64,000 bases of DNA from Ignavibacteria bacterium (lineage in GTDB: Bacteria; Bacteroidota; Ignavibacteria; Ignavibacteriales; SURF-24), in contig JAAXKN010000017.1 of the NCBI GenBank assembly GCA_025612375.1, forward strand, positions 1-64,000, written 5' to 3'. The notes below the pieces were generated by a model. It did not search any database. It saw only the letters and a program-made list of their open reading frames with translations, and was not told the origin of the DNA. This document shows, in pieces, positions 17,718 to 27,011 of this stretch (positions are counted from its first letter, which is position 1; the number at the start of each line of letters is the position of its first letter). A program made the position numbers and the translations under genes.

Positions 17718-20708
17718 ATGAAATCAACACAGCTCTTATTACCTCTATTGCTGGTGTTTATGGCTGTAGTAAGCTCAGCCCTTTACGCCGGATTCAAAAA
17801 AGGAGAAACCTATCACGGTTTCAAACTCCTGGAAAAACGTTTTGTAAAGGAAGTAAACGCCGAATGCCTTTACTTTGAACACGTTAAATCGGGTGCAAGG
17901 CTCCTTAAGATTGCAGCAGGCGATCCGAATAAGACTTTCGGCGTGGGCTTTAAGACCGTGCCCAATTCAGATTGCGGAACGCCGCACATCATAGAACACT
18001 CGGTCCTTAACGGATCAAAAAATTATCCCGTTAAAAGCCCCTTCGACGTCCTGTCCAAAGGCTCACTTAAAACATTCCTTAACGCTTTTACAGGAAGCGA
18101 CAGGACGTTTTATCCTTTTGCCAGCATGAACGACAAGGACTACTTTAACCTCATGAGGATCTATCTTGATGCGGTTTTTAACCCCCTCATCTATAACGAT
18201 CCCAGAATTCTTAAGCAGGAAGGGTGGCATTATGAACTGGAAAATAAGGATGCCCCTGTCGTCTATAAAGGCGTAGTGTATAACGAAATGAAGGGCGCTT
18301 ACTCAAGCCCCCAGCGCGAACTTGACTATGAGATAAATAAAATCCTTTTTCCCGATAACGGCTACAGGTTCTCCTCGGGCGGTTACCCCACGGCAATACC
18401 TAAACTTACCTACGAGGATTTCCTTAATTTCCATAAGACTTACTACCATCCCGTCAACAGCCACATAGTTCTTTACGGCGATGCCGACCTGGATAAGGAG
18501 CTTGCGCTTATTGATTCGGAATACCTTACAAAGTTTGAGAAGTCAGGCGGACGCCCGCAGATACCCCTGCAGAAGCCTTTCGACAAGATGAAGGAAAAAA
18601 CAGCCTGGTATTCAATCGGTGAAAACGACAAGCCGGAAGGTCAGACTTTCCTTTCGCTTAGCTTTGTTGCAGGGCTTAATTCCGACCAGGCGCTTGTTAT
18701 GTCTTTGAACGTTTTAACTGACGTGCTTGTAAACCAGGAAGCTGCTCCTGTGCGCCTTGCGCTTCAGAAGGCGGGAATTGGAAAAGATGTATACGCTGCT
18801 GTCGACGACATTCAGCAGAACGTCTTCCAGATTGTTGTTCAGAATGCCAACCCTTCTGATAAGGACAAATTCCGTGAGGTTGTAATGCAGGCTCTGAAGG
18901 AAGCAGCTGAAAAAGGTCTGGACAAAAAGGCCGTTGAAGGCACCTTGAACCGCATTGAATTCCAGCTGCGCGAAGGCGACGACGCTCAGAAAGGTTTAAC
19001 CTACGGCTTCCAGGCCCTTCCCGGCTGGTTCTTTGCCGACGACCCCTTCTTAACACTGGAATATGAAAAGCCATTGGCTCAGGTTAAAACAGCCCTTACA
19101 AGCAGGTATCTTGAAAACATAATCCAGAAAGATTTAATTGATAACCCTCACTCGCTTCTTCTTACTCTTGAACCCAAGCCGGGACTTGAAAAAGAGAACA
19201 TTGCAAAGATGAACGGTGAACTGGCTGAATATAAAAAGTCACTTTCACCCGAAAAGATAGATGCCCTTGTTAAGGAGACAAAGGACCTGATTGCTTACCA
19301 GAAAAGAGAGGATACGCCCGAGGCCCTGGCAACTATACCGATGCTTGAAAGAAAGGACATAAACCCCAAGGCTGAATTCTATTCGCTGGAGGAAAAGAAA
19401 GTTGCAGGCGTCACTGTCTTAAGCCGCGAGGAGTTTTCAAACCAGGTTGAATACATAAGATTTTTGTTTGACGCCCGCGTGCTGCCTACAGAGCTTGTTC
19501 CTTATGCGGCATTGTTAACAGAAGTCCTTGGAAGCCAGAACACCGATAACTATTCTTACGGCGATCTGGATCAGGCACTAAACATCCATACCGGCGGCTT
19601 CAGAAGCTATCTCTCAACTTTCCTTGAGGACAGGGATGACAACAAGATGATGCCGAAATTTGTACTGGACTCTAAAGCCATGAACAGCAAGACTGACAAG
19701 CTCTTTGAACTGGCCTCTGAAATTGTAAACCATACTCGCTATCAGGACCTTGACCGCCTGAAGGATATAATAGTCCGCTACCAGTCGCGCCTCGAGTCCC
19801 AGGTGAAAGAAGACGGACGGGGCTTTGCGCTTAAGCGCCTGCAGGCATATTTCACTAATGCCGGAAAATTCAAGGAGGCTACAGGAGGCTTTGATTACTA
19901 CTGGTTCATTTCAGACCTCGCTAAGAATTTCGACGCCAGATCCAAAGAGATCAGTGACAATCTGGCTAAAACGGCGGCGCTCCTTTTTACAAAAGACAAT
20001 ATGATTGTAACTGTAACTGGTGCCAGGGAAGACTACGAAAAAACTGCAGGCAAAATTGAAGAGTTCACAAAGAAACTCCCCGAAGGAAAAAGCCAGTACA
20101 AAACCTGGTCTTTCAAAATGGATAAGAAGAACGAGGGATTCCTTTCACCCTCAAAAGTACAGTTCGTTCTGCAGGGCTACGACTTCAGGCAGCTCGGCTA
20201 CTCATGGAGCGGAAAGATGAGGGTCCTCGATCAGATACTTTCAACAGATTATCTGCACAAACGCTTGAGAGTTATCGGCGGCGCCTACGGCGGATACTCA
20301 AACTTCTCTCCCGAGGGCGGAGTTCTCCTGGCTTCATACCGCGACCCGAACCTGAAGGAAACTTTGGACAATTACATGGGAACTCCGGAATATCTTGAAA
20401 AGTTTCAGGCCGACGAAAAGGAAATGACACGCTTTATCATAGGCACAGTTGCAAGAATGGATATGCCTTATACACCTTCGCAAAGAGGCAGTATTGCGGT
20501 TAAATATTTCCTTGAAAAAACAAAGCCTGAGGACCTGCAGAAAGAGCGCGATGAGGTTCTTTCCACAACGGTTCAGGACATTCGTGAAATGAAGAAACTG
20601 GTCTCAGACGTGGTTGCAAAGAAGACCTACTGCGTATATGGAAACGAAGAAAAGCTGAAGTCGCAGAAGGATCTTTTCGGAAGCCTCGAAAACATTAATC
20701 ACCAGTAA
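17718..20708 (+). CDS. M16C (PreP-like) zinc metalloprotease, exported
   Basis: 996 residues. Family M16C enzymes degrade unstructured peptides inside a closed clamshell chamber. The inverted zinc motif HIIEH holds His90, Glu93 and His94, and the third ligand Glu190 lies in NEMKG, 96 residues later as in PreP. The C-terminal half carries the Arg/Tyr region near RVIGGAYGGYSNFS that completes the active site. The ATG at 17718 is chosen because AAGGAGGT sits 8 nt before it and it begins a signal peptide (LLLPLLLVFMAVVSSALYA), implying periplasmic action. The frame stays open to 17571, but that stretch overlaps the candidate RNA and does not look like protein. A terminator follows at 20735. Confidence 0.93.
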   Translation: MKSTQLLLPLLLVFMAVVSSALYAGFKKGETYHGFKLLEKRFVKEVNAECLYFEHVKSGARLLKIAAGDPNKTFGVGFKTVPNSDCGTPHIIEHSVLNGSKNYPVKSPFDVLSKGSLKTFLNAFTGSDRTFYPFASMNDKDYFNLMRIYLDAVFNPLIYNDPRILKQEGWHYELENKDAPVVYKGVVYNEMKGAYSSPQRELDYEINKILFPDNGYRFSSGGYPTAIPKLTYEDFLNFHKTYYHPVNSHIVLYGDADLDKELALIDSEYLTKFEKSGGRPQIPLQKPFDKMKEKTAWYSIGENDKPEGQTFLSLSFVAGLNSDQALVMSLNVLTDVLVNQEAAPVRLALQKAGIGKDVYAAVDDIQQNVFQIVVQNANPSDKDKFREVVMQALKEAAEKGLDKKAVEGTLNRIEFQLREGDDAQKGLTYGFQALPGWFFADDPFLTLEYEKPLAQVKTALTSRYLENIIQKDLIDNPHSLLLTLEPKPGLEKENIAKMNGELAEYKKSLSPEKIDALVKETKDLIAYQKREDTPEALATIPMLERKDINPKAEFYSLEEKKVAGVTVLSREEFSNQVEYIRFLFDARVLPTELVPYAALLTEVLGSQNTDNYSYGDLDQALNIHTGGFRSYLSTFLEDRDDNKMMPKFVLDSKAMNSKTDKLFELASEIVNHTRYQDLDRLKDIIVRYQSRLESQVKEDGRGFALKRLQAYFTNAGKFKEATGGFDYYWFISDLAKNFDARSKEISDNLAKTAALLFTKDNMIVTVTGAREDYEKTAGKIEEFTKKLPEGKSQYKTWSFKMDKKNEGFLSPSKVQFVLQGYDFRQLGYSWSGKMRVLDQILSTDYLHKRLRVIGGAYGGYSNFSPEGGVLLASYRDPNLKETLDNYMGTPEYLEKFQADEKEMTRFIIGTVARMDMPYTPSQRGSIAVKYFLEKTKPEDLQKERDEVLSTTVQDIREMKKLVSDVVAKKTYCVYGNEEKLKSQKDLFGSLENINHQ

Positions 20709-20734
20709 TTATTATAGGTATTTACTTACTACCG

Positions 20735-20762
20735 GCCCTGAAGGCGTAAAAACCTTCAGGGC
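20735..20762 (+). terminator. Terminator of the M16C protease gene
   Basis: GCCCTGAAGG (20735-20744) pairs perfectly with CCTTCAGGGC (20753-20762) over an 8-nt A-rich loop, followed by ACTTTTAT. It begins 27 nt after the stop codon. Confidence 0.85.
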
Positions 20763-20789
20763 ACTTTTATAAATTAACTTTGGACAGCA

Positions 20790-21764
20790 ATGCAGTATAA
20801 CATAATAGCTACGCTTGGCCCCGCTTCACAAAGTGAAGACACATGGCGTAATATGATTTCGCTGGGAGCTACATCCTTCCGCCTTAACACCTCGCATATG
20901 GAAATTGAAGAAACCGAAGTGTTGTTAAAAAGAGTTTCAGAGTTTTGTTCAAAAGAAAACCTTGATGTACCCGTTGTGCTCGATCTTCAGGGGAGCAAGT
21001 GGCGCATAGGAACAATTAGGCCGTATGAATTAAAAGATGGTGAAGCCGTAGAACTGACACTTTCTGAAAAAACTGATTCCCGTAATGTCCTTCCCGTTCC
21101 CCATGGGGATTTCCTTAAGGCAGCACAAACTTCAGGAAAAGAGATTGTGCTTAATGATGCAAAAGTGGTATTGACTGTTGAATCGGTAAACGATCATTTA
21201 ATAAGAGCGCGCGTTACAAAAGGGGGCCCTGTTTCATCAAGAAAAGGGATAACGTTTTCATCTACAGGTTACAGGAGTGAAAGCCTAAAGAAAAAAGATG
21301 AAGAGATTATTAAAAATACATCCAAATATAAAAATGTAAGGTATGCGGTTTCTTACCTCAGGGATGCCGAAGAAATGAAGCGCTACCGCGGGCTTATTGG
21401 TGAAGGCGCATATATTATTGCAAAGCTGGAAAGGGGAGAGGCGCTCCGGGATGCAATAAAGATAAAGGATTACTGCAATGAACTCTGGCTGTGCCGCGGG
21501 GACCTGGGTGCCGAACTGGGCTTAAGGAAAATGGCAGAGGCTGCGGCTGATTTTTCAAATATTGTTAAAGACATTCCGCGCCCGGTAATATTAGCAGGGC
21601 AGGTACTGGAGCACATGGCACATCACCCAGAGCCCACGCGTTCAGAAATAACCTGCATTTACGAAGCCCTTCAGAAAGGCTACTCTGGAATAGTATTATC
21701 CGACGAAACCGCCGTAGGAAAATATCCATTAGACGCCTGCCGCACCGCCGCAATGTTCAGGTAA
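20790..21764 (+). CDS. Pyruvate-kinase-like protein lacking the C-terminal domain
   Basis: 324 residues against about 470 for bacterial pyruvate kinase. The barrel is recognisable: ATLGPAS at the N-terminus, RLNTSH with the phosphate-binding Arg, LDLQGSKWRIG, a B-domain insertion (about 75-155), SYLRDAEEM, AKLERGEA with the catalytic Lys and metal Glu, CRGDLGAE with the metal Asp, AGQVLEHM (normally TQMLESM), PEPTRSE and SDETAVGKYP. It ends where the C-terminal allosteric/tetramer domain should begin. No remnant follows in the 99-bp gap, so this is a domain loss and not a recent frameshift. It may still convert PEP and ADP to pyruvate and ATP, or have diverged; several core motifs are altered. 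Confidence 0.85.
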   Translation: MQYNIIATLGPASQSEDTWRNMISLGATSFRLNTSHMEIEETEVLLKRVSEFCSKENLDVPVVLDLQGSKWRIGTIRPYELKDGEAVELTLSEKTDSRNVLPVPHGDFLKAAQTSGKEIVLNDAKVVLTVESVNDHLIRARVTKGGPVSSRKGITFSSTGYRSESLKKKDEEIIKNTSKYKNVRYAVSYLRDAEEMKRYRGLIGEGAYIIAKLERGEALRDAIKIKDYCNELWLCRGDLGAELGLRKMAEAAADFSNIVKDIPRPVILAGQVLEHMAHHPEPTRSEITCIYEALQKGYSGIVLSDETAVGKYPLDACRTAAMFR

Positions 21765-21818
21765 AAAATATTTATATTTGTGTAGCTCAAAAAGTCTACT
21801 ATATGCCGCGGCCAGCGG

Positions 21819-21867
21819 TCCTCCGCAGGAGGATTGATAGCCCCCGGGCGCAGCCCGGCGGGGCTAT
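21819..21867. repeat. Pair of GC-rich hairpins at the end of the histidine kinase gene
   Basis: TCCTCC-GCA-GGAGGA (21819-21833) is followed by a longer hairpin. Its arms are ATAGCCC (21837-21843) plus CCGGGC (21844-21849), a GCA loop, and GCCCGG (21853-21858) plus GGGCTAT (21861-21867), with a 2-nt bulge. The kinase stop codon (21864-21866) lies inside the outer arm. No T-tract on either side. Confidence 0.6.
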
Positions 21868-24218
21868 GGAATTGTAAAGCAGACTGAAGTGCCGTGGACA
21901 GGCTCCGGGTCAATCCATATCCTGCCCCCATGCCGTTCAACAATTTTTTTGCATAAGGCCAGGCCGATCCCTGTGCCGGGATATTTATCGCGGTCGTGCT
22001 GCAGTCTCTGAAAAATCAGAAAAACCTTGTCGAAATATTCCGGCTCTATTCCGATCCCGTTATCCTTAACACAGAAGACCCATTCGCTGCCTTTGCGGCG
22101 TACCGTAATATCAATTACCGGCTTTTCTTTCCCCCTGAACTTAATGGAGTTTGAAATGAGGTTAAGAAAAAGCTGCCGCATTTGAATTGGGTCTGCCTTG
22201 ATTTCCGGGAGGTCCTTAAATATTATGGAAGCACCGCTTTCTTCAATTGCATACTGAAGGTTCCGTATTGCGTCTTCTACAATGGCGTTCATATTAGTCA
22301 GAATGAAAGCTTCGCCTCTTGTAGCTACACGTGAAAAGGTAAGCAGGTCGCTGATCAGCTGGCGCATTCTCCTTGCGCCGTCAATAATATAGTCCATAAA
22401 TTCCTGTGCATCGCCATCCAGGCGGTCCTTATATCTGGAAGACAAAAGGCTTGTGAAGCTGGAAACCATTCTTAAGGGTTCCTGAAGGTCGTGAGAGGCA
22501 ACGTATGCAAACTGCTCAAGCTCCTTATTCGATACTTCAAGTTCATGCTCAAGAACCTTTTGTTCATGAATATCTGTGCAGGTGCCAAGCCATTTGACAA
22601 CTTCCCCCTTCTCATCCAGCTGTGGGATTGCTCTTATCAAAAACCAGCGGTATTCTCCGTCGTGCCGCCTGATGCGGCTGGAGGTCTCGTAAGTGGATTT
22701 TGCCTGCAGAGATTCCGACCAGACCGTAGTTATATTTTCCTTATCGGCAGGGTGCACGTTATTAATCCATTCCCAGTTTAAGGCGTCTTCACTACCTAAT
22801 CCTGAATAGATATTCCACTGTTTGTTTGTATAATTAATATTCCCTTCATTGTCTGCCGTCCACACTATCTGCGGCATGGCGTCTGCCAGCTGCCTGTAGC
22901 TTTCCTCGTAAATTTCAGCCTCTTCCTTTGCCCGCTTCAATTCTTCCATGGCGCGAACGCGCTCTGTTATTACCTCTGAAAAAATAATTAAGCCGCCTAC
23001 CTGGCCGGGAAGCTCATACCAGGGGCGGATCTCCCATCTCACCCAGTCTGTATGTCCGTCGAGCCTTGGGAACGGGTCCGCTTCGCATTTTTCAATGACT
23101 CCGCTCATGCACCTTTTATGGATCTCTTTCCAGCGATCGGGTATTTCAGGGAAGATTTCATAATGGTTCCGCCCAGTGAGGTCCTGCTCTTCCAGTTTAT
23201 AATCAGCCAAGTATCGCTTGCTGGCTATTATGTAGTTCATGTCATGGTCCAGCATTGCAATTGCCGCCGGGCTGTGTTCAATAAAAAGCTTCAAAAGCTG
23301 CTGATTCCTTTGGATATTTCCTGCCTGCTCCAGAAGAATATCATCTTTCCTGCTGAACTCTGTTATGTCCTGATTTACGATAATTGTCCCGAGTAAGTTA
23401 TTGTCTTCATCACGAACAGGAACAGCTGAATTCAGTATAGTCTTGAATGAGCCGTCGAAGCACTGGATAGTTAATTTGTCATTAATTATTGTTTTACCGC
23501 TCCTAAGCGCCCGGTAGGCCGCCCAGTCCTCAGGCTTGAGCTTTTCTCCGGTTTCCTTCCACCAGGCATTGTATTCAGCGTAATCATCAACTCCAACGTA
23601 GCGGGCTCCCTGCCAGATAGATCTGGCTACGGGGTTGCCGTATATGATCGCCCCGGTAGAGTCGGTCTGCCATATCCCTATCGGGAGGTTGTCCAGTATT
23701 GTCCGCAGCTGGGTTTCGGTTTCTTTCTGCGAGGTGATCTCCTGGCGCATATTATCATTCGACTGCCCGAGCTCTGCATTAATACGGGCCAGTTCATCTG
23801 CATACTTCTTCTGTTCTGTAATGTCATCAAAGGCAACGAAGACCTGGAAGGGCATCTCCTCGGTATTATGATGCAAAGGCTCTGCCGTAATTCTGATCCA
23901 TCGGTAGTTTTTCTCGGCAGGATTCCTGACTCCCATTATTACATTGCTTACCTTTCTGTTTTCTTTCAATGCGGTCATAGCCGGATGAGTGTTTCCCGGA
24001 AAGACGGACCCGTCCTCATGTATTGTTTCCCACGCCGGATCGAGCGATGTGCGCCCATAGATCTGCTCTTCAGTAAGGCCCAGAATTTCCAAAGCGGCAG
24101 GATTGGCAGAAATTATTCTTCCATCAGCAGCGTGGAAGATTGCTCCCTGTGTCATTTTATTAAATAAAACACTAAAGCTCTCCCCGGACTGAAGGGAAAC
24201 TCTTTCCGTATTTTTCAT
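21864..24218 (-). CDS. Cytoplasmic sensor histidine kinase with four PAS domains
   Basis: 784 residues from the ATG at 24218, which has AAAGGAA upstream; the frame is open 26 codons further without a better site. Four PAS/PAC modules occupy roughly residues 12-135, 170-300, 310-430 and 440-560 (openings such as FNKMTQGAIFHAADG, ILDNLPIGIWQTDS, FIEHSPAAIAMLD and LADAMPQIVWTAD). HisKA has the phospho-acceptor in ASHDLQEPLRM. The HATPase has the N-box NLISNSIKFR, G1 VKDNGIGIEPEY and G2 GTGIGLALCKKI. No membrane helix is visible, so it senses a cytoplasmic or diffusible signal. No response regulator is adjacent: an orphan kinase. Confidence 0.93.
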   Translation of the reverse strand: MKNTERVSLQSGESFSVLFNKMTQGAIFHAADGRIISANPAALEILGLTEEQIYGRTSLDPAWETIHEDGSVFPGNTHPAMTALKENRKVSNVIMGVRNPAEKNYRWIRITAEPLHHNTEEMPFQVFVAFDDITEQKKYADELARINAELGQSNDNMRQEITSQKETETQLRTILDNLPIGIWQTDSTGAIIYGNPVARSIWQGARYVGVDDYAEYNAWWKETGEKLKPEDWAAYRALRSGKTIINDKLTIQCFDGSFKTILNSAVPVRDEDNNLLGTIIVNQDITEFSRKDDILLEQAGNIQRNQQLLKLFIEHSPAAIAMLDHDMNYIIASKRYLADYKLEEQDLTGRNHYEIFPEIPDRWKEIHKRCMSGVIEKCEADPFPRLDGHTDWVRWEIRPWYELPGQVGGLIIFSEVITERVRAMEELKRAKEEAEIYEESYRQLADAMPQIVWTADNEGNINYTNKQWNIYSGLGSEDALNWEWINNVHPADKENITTVWSESLQAKSTYETSSRIRRHDGEYRWFLIRAIPQLDEKGEVVKWLGTCTDIHEQKVLEHELEVSNKELEQFAYVASHDLQEPLRMVSSFTSLLSSRYKDRLDGDAQEFMDYIIDGARRMRQLISDLLTFSRVATRGEAFILTNMNAIVEDAIRNLQYAIEESGASIIFKDLPEIKADPIQMRQLFLNLISNSIKFRGKEKPVIDITVRRKGSEWVFCVKDNGIGIEPEYFDKVFLIFQRLQHDRDKYPGTGIGLALCKKIVERHGGRIWIDPEPVHGTSVCFTIP

Positions 24219-24399
24219 ATTAAATCTGTTCCTTTGAAAATTTCTGATCATAACAGCGGATGGTAAAAAGTTAAAGCTAATTTTTATCAAGTTCAATGGC
24301 GCGGAAAATGTACAGAATTACGGCGCAGATAAGCCGGCAAAAATGAAAAGCTGAGCAATATGTATGAGGCTTTTTTCTGAGGGCGGAATTTTCCGCGTC

Positions 24400-25200
24400 T
24401 TAGTGAAATACCTGCATAAGCGATGGCCCTATTACATGCAGAATTATATCAGTCGAAAAGTGTGCAATCATTGCGCTTAACAGGCCGTATCTGAAAAACA
24501 GATAACCAAAAGACATTCCGGCAATTAAATTAAGTGTGATGGTAAATATGATGGTTGAAAAGTTTATTTCTGCACCTATAACTGCTAAATTGGAAATATG
24601 AGCAATGCCGAAAATAACTCCGCTGAGGAGATTGGCCGTCCAGAATAACAGCCTGGCTGATTTCACATATTCGCCTTTAATAAGAAACATTCCAAGCCAG
24701 ATAAAAACCTGCAGCAGAAAGAACCTGAACAAAGTCTCTTCCGATATCCCTGCGGAAATTGAGATCATAACACCATAAAGAGGACCCGGAGTATTCATAT
24801 GCTTTACTGAAGGGACGGGGAAAAGGAATGTCCAGATAAATGAAAGAACCATAAGAAAAATGCCGACACTGATGCCCGCAAGAAAACTGTAAGAGAGAAT
24901 TTGTTTGATATTCTCAGGGTAGTCCTTTTTATAAAGAAATGATTTGAATACCGGCTCATCATATCCATATCTCTCTGAGAGGTTAATGCCTATGGATATT
25001 ACAATTGTATATATGAATAATGTCAGTATAATCTGTAGGGGAACGACATAAACCAGCCTATTCGGATCAATTGCAGGCCTGCCGGAAAGAATGTTGCCAT
25101 AAGGAATTGCAAGCAGTGCCGCAATAATATTCAGTACGAGCAGAAGGCTAAAAAGCCTGGGGTCGAAATTATCTCCTTTAACCGGTTCAGCAGCTTCCAT
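24400..25200 (-). CDS. CPBP family intramembrane metalloprotease
   Basis: 266 residues with about eight hydrophobic segments. The three CPBP (Abi/Rce1-like) motifs are present in order: EETLFR (motif 1, EExxxR), FGIAH (motif 2) and AHFSTD (motif 3). These polar residues form the metal-dependent active site within the membrane. Bacterial members process peptides or prenylated proteins, but the substrate here is unknown. AGAGGT lies before the ATG. It is a single-gene unit between the kinase and an AT-rich spacer. Confidence 0.88.
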   Translation of the reverse strand: MEAAEPVKGDNFDPRLFSLLLVLNIIAALLAIPYGNILSGRPAIDPNRLVYVVPLQIILTLFIYTIVISIGINLSERYGYDEPVFKSFLYKKDYPENIKQILSYSFLAGISVGIFLMVLSFIWTFLFPVPSVKHMNTPGPLYGVMISISAGISEETLFRFFLLQVFIWLGMFLIKGEYVKSARLLFWTANLLSGVIFGIAHISNLAVIGAEINFSTIIFTITLNLIAGMSFGYLFFRYGLLSAMIAHFSTDIILHVIGPSLMQVFH

Positions 25201-25589
25201 ACAGACCTCTGTTTTTGTGGGTATGAATATCCGGGCTGATGATATTTACACTAATCTGCCATAAATGAGGCAATGCTGGCAAAGATTGAAAAGAAAATTA
25301 AAATATTTTCTTCCCAGAGTCAATCATTAGGAAACTCAGATGCAAAGTCACTTCAAAAGGAGCAGTTTCCTGAACTGCATTTCCCCATAAAGCCGAATAT
25401 GTTTTATTCCTTTACCAGCGACCTGATGCCTTTTGCTCCCGGAGCCTGTTTGGGCTGACCTTTGAATTAATTAATTTTATGGGTATATTTTACTATCTAA
25501 TCAATAAAAGTTAGAATGTTTAGCTGTCGGCTGACAAATTTTTCTGCGGAAAAGGATAAATATTTTACAATAGATCCGGGAATAATAAA
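25201..25589. other. 389-bp spacer with no supported gene
   Basis: AT-rich region upstream of both the CPBP gene and the small membrane protein. A 61-codon open frame at 25273-25458 lacks a ribosome-binding site and family resemblance. I see no RNA gene or strong hairpin. Confidence 0.45.
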
Positions 25590-25787
25590 ATGGCTAAGAT
25601 CAGAAGCAGTATTTTCATTGCGCTGGGAAGTATTCTAATTGTTTCAGGCTTAATATATTTGTCGGCTAACTTAAATGATCGGGCAGCATTATATGCTATA
25701 CCGTTTACGCTGGTTGGAGTAGCAATAATTTTAATAGATGTTTTCATGTACTCCCAAAGAAGTACTCCAAAGCAAATGAAACGATGA
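25590..25787 (+). CDS. Small two-helix membrane protein
   Basis: 65 residues: a short basic N-terminus, helix one (FIALGSILIVSGLIYLSA), a polar turn (NLNDRAA), helix two (AIPFTLVGVAIILIDVFMY) and a positively charged tail (STPKQMKR). This hairpin topology is characteristic of real small membrane proteins and is unlikely by chance. The ribosome-binding site is weak (CCGGGAATAATAAA). No family recognised and no operon partner. Confidence 0.55.
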   Translation: MAKIRSSIFIALGSILIVSGLIYLSANLNDRAALYAIPFTLVGVAIILIDVFMYSQRSTPKQMKR

Positions 25788-26210
25788 AAAAGATGCCAGG
25801 TATTTATCCCTGGTCATCAAAATTTTAGAAATACTGTCTTGAATTTAGTTATAAATATGTTTAACCACTCCACCCGGCCTGCAACGGGCAAATAGATAAA
25901 AATGCTGTGGCGTATTGTTCTGATGTTGTTCTTAGGGTTCTGATGCTGCAGTTTATCTTAAGTACCTATAGAAAACCACAATATATATTGAACTTCAAAC
26001 ATTAAGTAAACACTTAATTTTCAATCTGGTTCCCTTAAAGTCTGAAATAAACACGTCAGGTTCTGCTTTCACTTCAGGAATTCTTCTTATTACACACGTA
26101 AGATTCTCTAAGCATTCTTCCTTAACTAATTAAAACTGGTTTGAATATTCAATATTGCAGTTTCCGGCCATATTGGTTCAAACTATGATTCTCTTTAATT
26201 TGGAGGTAAA
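25788..26210. promoter_or_regulatory. 423-bp upstream region of the beta-barrel/chemoreceptor pair, with repeats
   Basis: No gene seen. GTTCTGATGTTG (25917-25928) recurs with one mismatch at 25937-25948, a repeat period of exactly 20 bp (two helical turns). ATTAAGT (26001-26007) and ACTTAAT (26012-26018) form an inverted repeat with a 4-bp spacer. Both look like possible protein-binding sites for control of the genes at 26211 and 27012, though neither is demonstrated. A strong TTTGGAGGT ribosome-binding site follows at about 26200. Confidence 0.4.
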
Positions 26211-26984
26211 ATGAACTTCTTTTACAGCTATGCCCCTAAATATCTGTTTACTGTTTTCTTATTTTTAGCTTTAACCTTTTCTAATCTGTATTCACAGGAA
26301 GAATCAAAAGGAATTCACGTGGGTACCGGAGTTGATATTGTCAGCAGTTATAACTGGAGGGCAATCGACTTTGGAAATTCACCAGCAATTCAGCCCTATA
26401 TTGCGTTATCAGCGTACAATTTTGAACTCGTCGGCTGGGGATCATATGCCCTGGTAGCACAGGAGGAGAGGGAAGGAAAGAATGTCCCGTTTTCAGAAAT
26501 TGACCTGGTCCTGAAATATTCAATCCCTACCTCAATCGGAACGTTTTCTCCGGGAGTGGTGGACTTCTTTTACCCGTACGAAAACATGAGGTATTCAGAT
26601 TTCAAAGGAGTTGAAAACAATGAAAGCCGTGGAGCCCATTGGGTAAATGTCAACCTGACATACACGGGACCTGAATCATTTCCGGTTACTCTTACTGCAG
26701 ACTATGCGGCACATAATGACCCGGACAAGCCGGTATATTTTGAAGCCAGCTATCCTGTAAAGATTAAAGAGACTAACCTGAGCATTTTTCTGGGTGCCGC
26801 AAAAGGAAAAGATAAAACTTCTTTGTATGGTATTGAGGACGGCAAGATCGGTATTGTTAATGCCGGGGTAACTGTTGCAAAGGACATGAAAATAACAAAT
26901 GAGTTCTCTTTGCCTCTTAGCACGTCATTTGTTGTGAACCCGTATTTAAGTAAAGCCTTTTTAGTATTTAAGGTTAGCCTTTAA
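26211..26984 (+). CDS. Outer-membrane beta-barrel protein (TorF-type putative porin-like)
   Basis: 257 residues with a signal peptide (hydrophobic core LFTVFLFLALTFSNLYS, cleavage near SQEES). The mature part shows alternating aromatic and polar strands (VDIVSSYNWRAIDFG, YNFELVGWGSYAL, GAHWVNVNLTYTGP) and ends in an aromatic/hydrophobic strand (AFLVFKVSL), as expected for a barrel. The segment around VSSYNWRAIDFGNSPAIQP resembles the putative porin family Gcw_chp/TorF. TTTGGAGG precedes the ATG. It lies 27 nt before a chemoreceptor gene and is likely co-transcribed, suggesting uptake of a compound that the receptor senses; that link is inference. Confidence 0.7.
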   Translation: MNFFYSYAPKYLFTVFLFLALTFSNLYSQEESKGIHVGTGVDIVSSYNWRAIDFGNSPAIQPYIALSAYNFELVGWGSYALVAQEEREGKNVPFSEIDLVLKYSIPTSIGTFSPGVVDFFYPYENMRYSDFKGVENNESRGAHWVNVNLTYTGPESFPVTLTADYAAHNDPDKPVYFEASYPVKIKETNLSIFLGAAKGKDKTSLYGIEDGKIGIVNAGVTVAKDMKITNEFSLPLSTSFVVNPYLSKAFLVFKVSL

Positions 26985-27011
26985 TAAACGAAAATTTCCA
27001 AAGGAATAATA

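Noticed and set aside
20790-21863. Frameshifted full-length pyruvate kinase
   Set aside because: Only 99 bp follow before the convergent kinase gene and no frame there encodes the missing domain.
25273-25458. 61-codon open frame upstream of the small membrane protein
   Set aside because: No Shine-Dalgarno, no recognisable fold or signal, sits in AT-rich spacer.
26172-26190. GGTTCAAACT resembling a tRNA T-loop
   Set aside because: No acceptor, D or anticodon stems can be formed around it.
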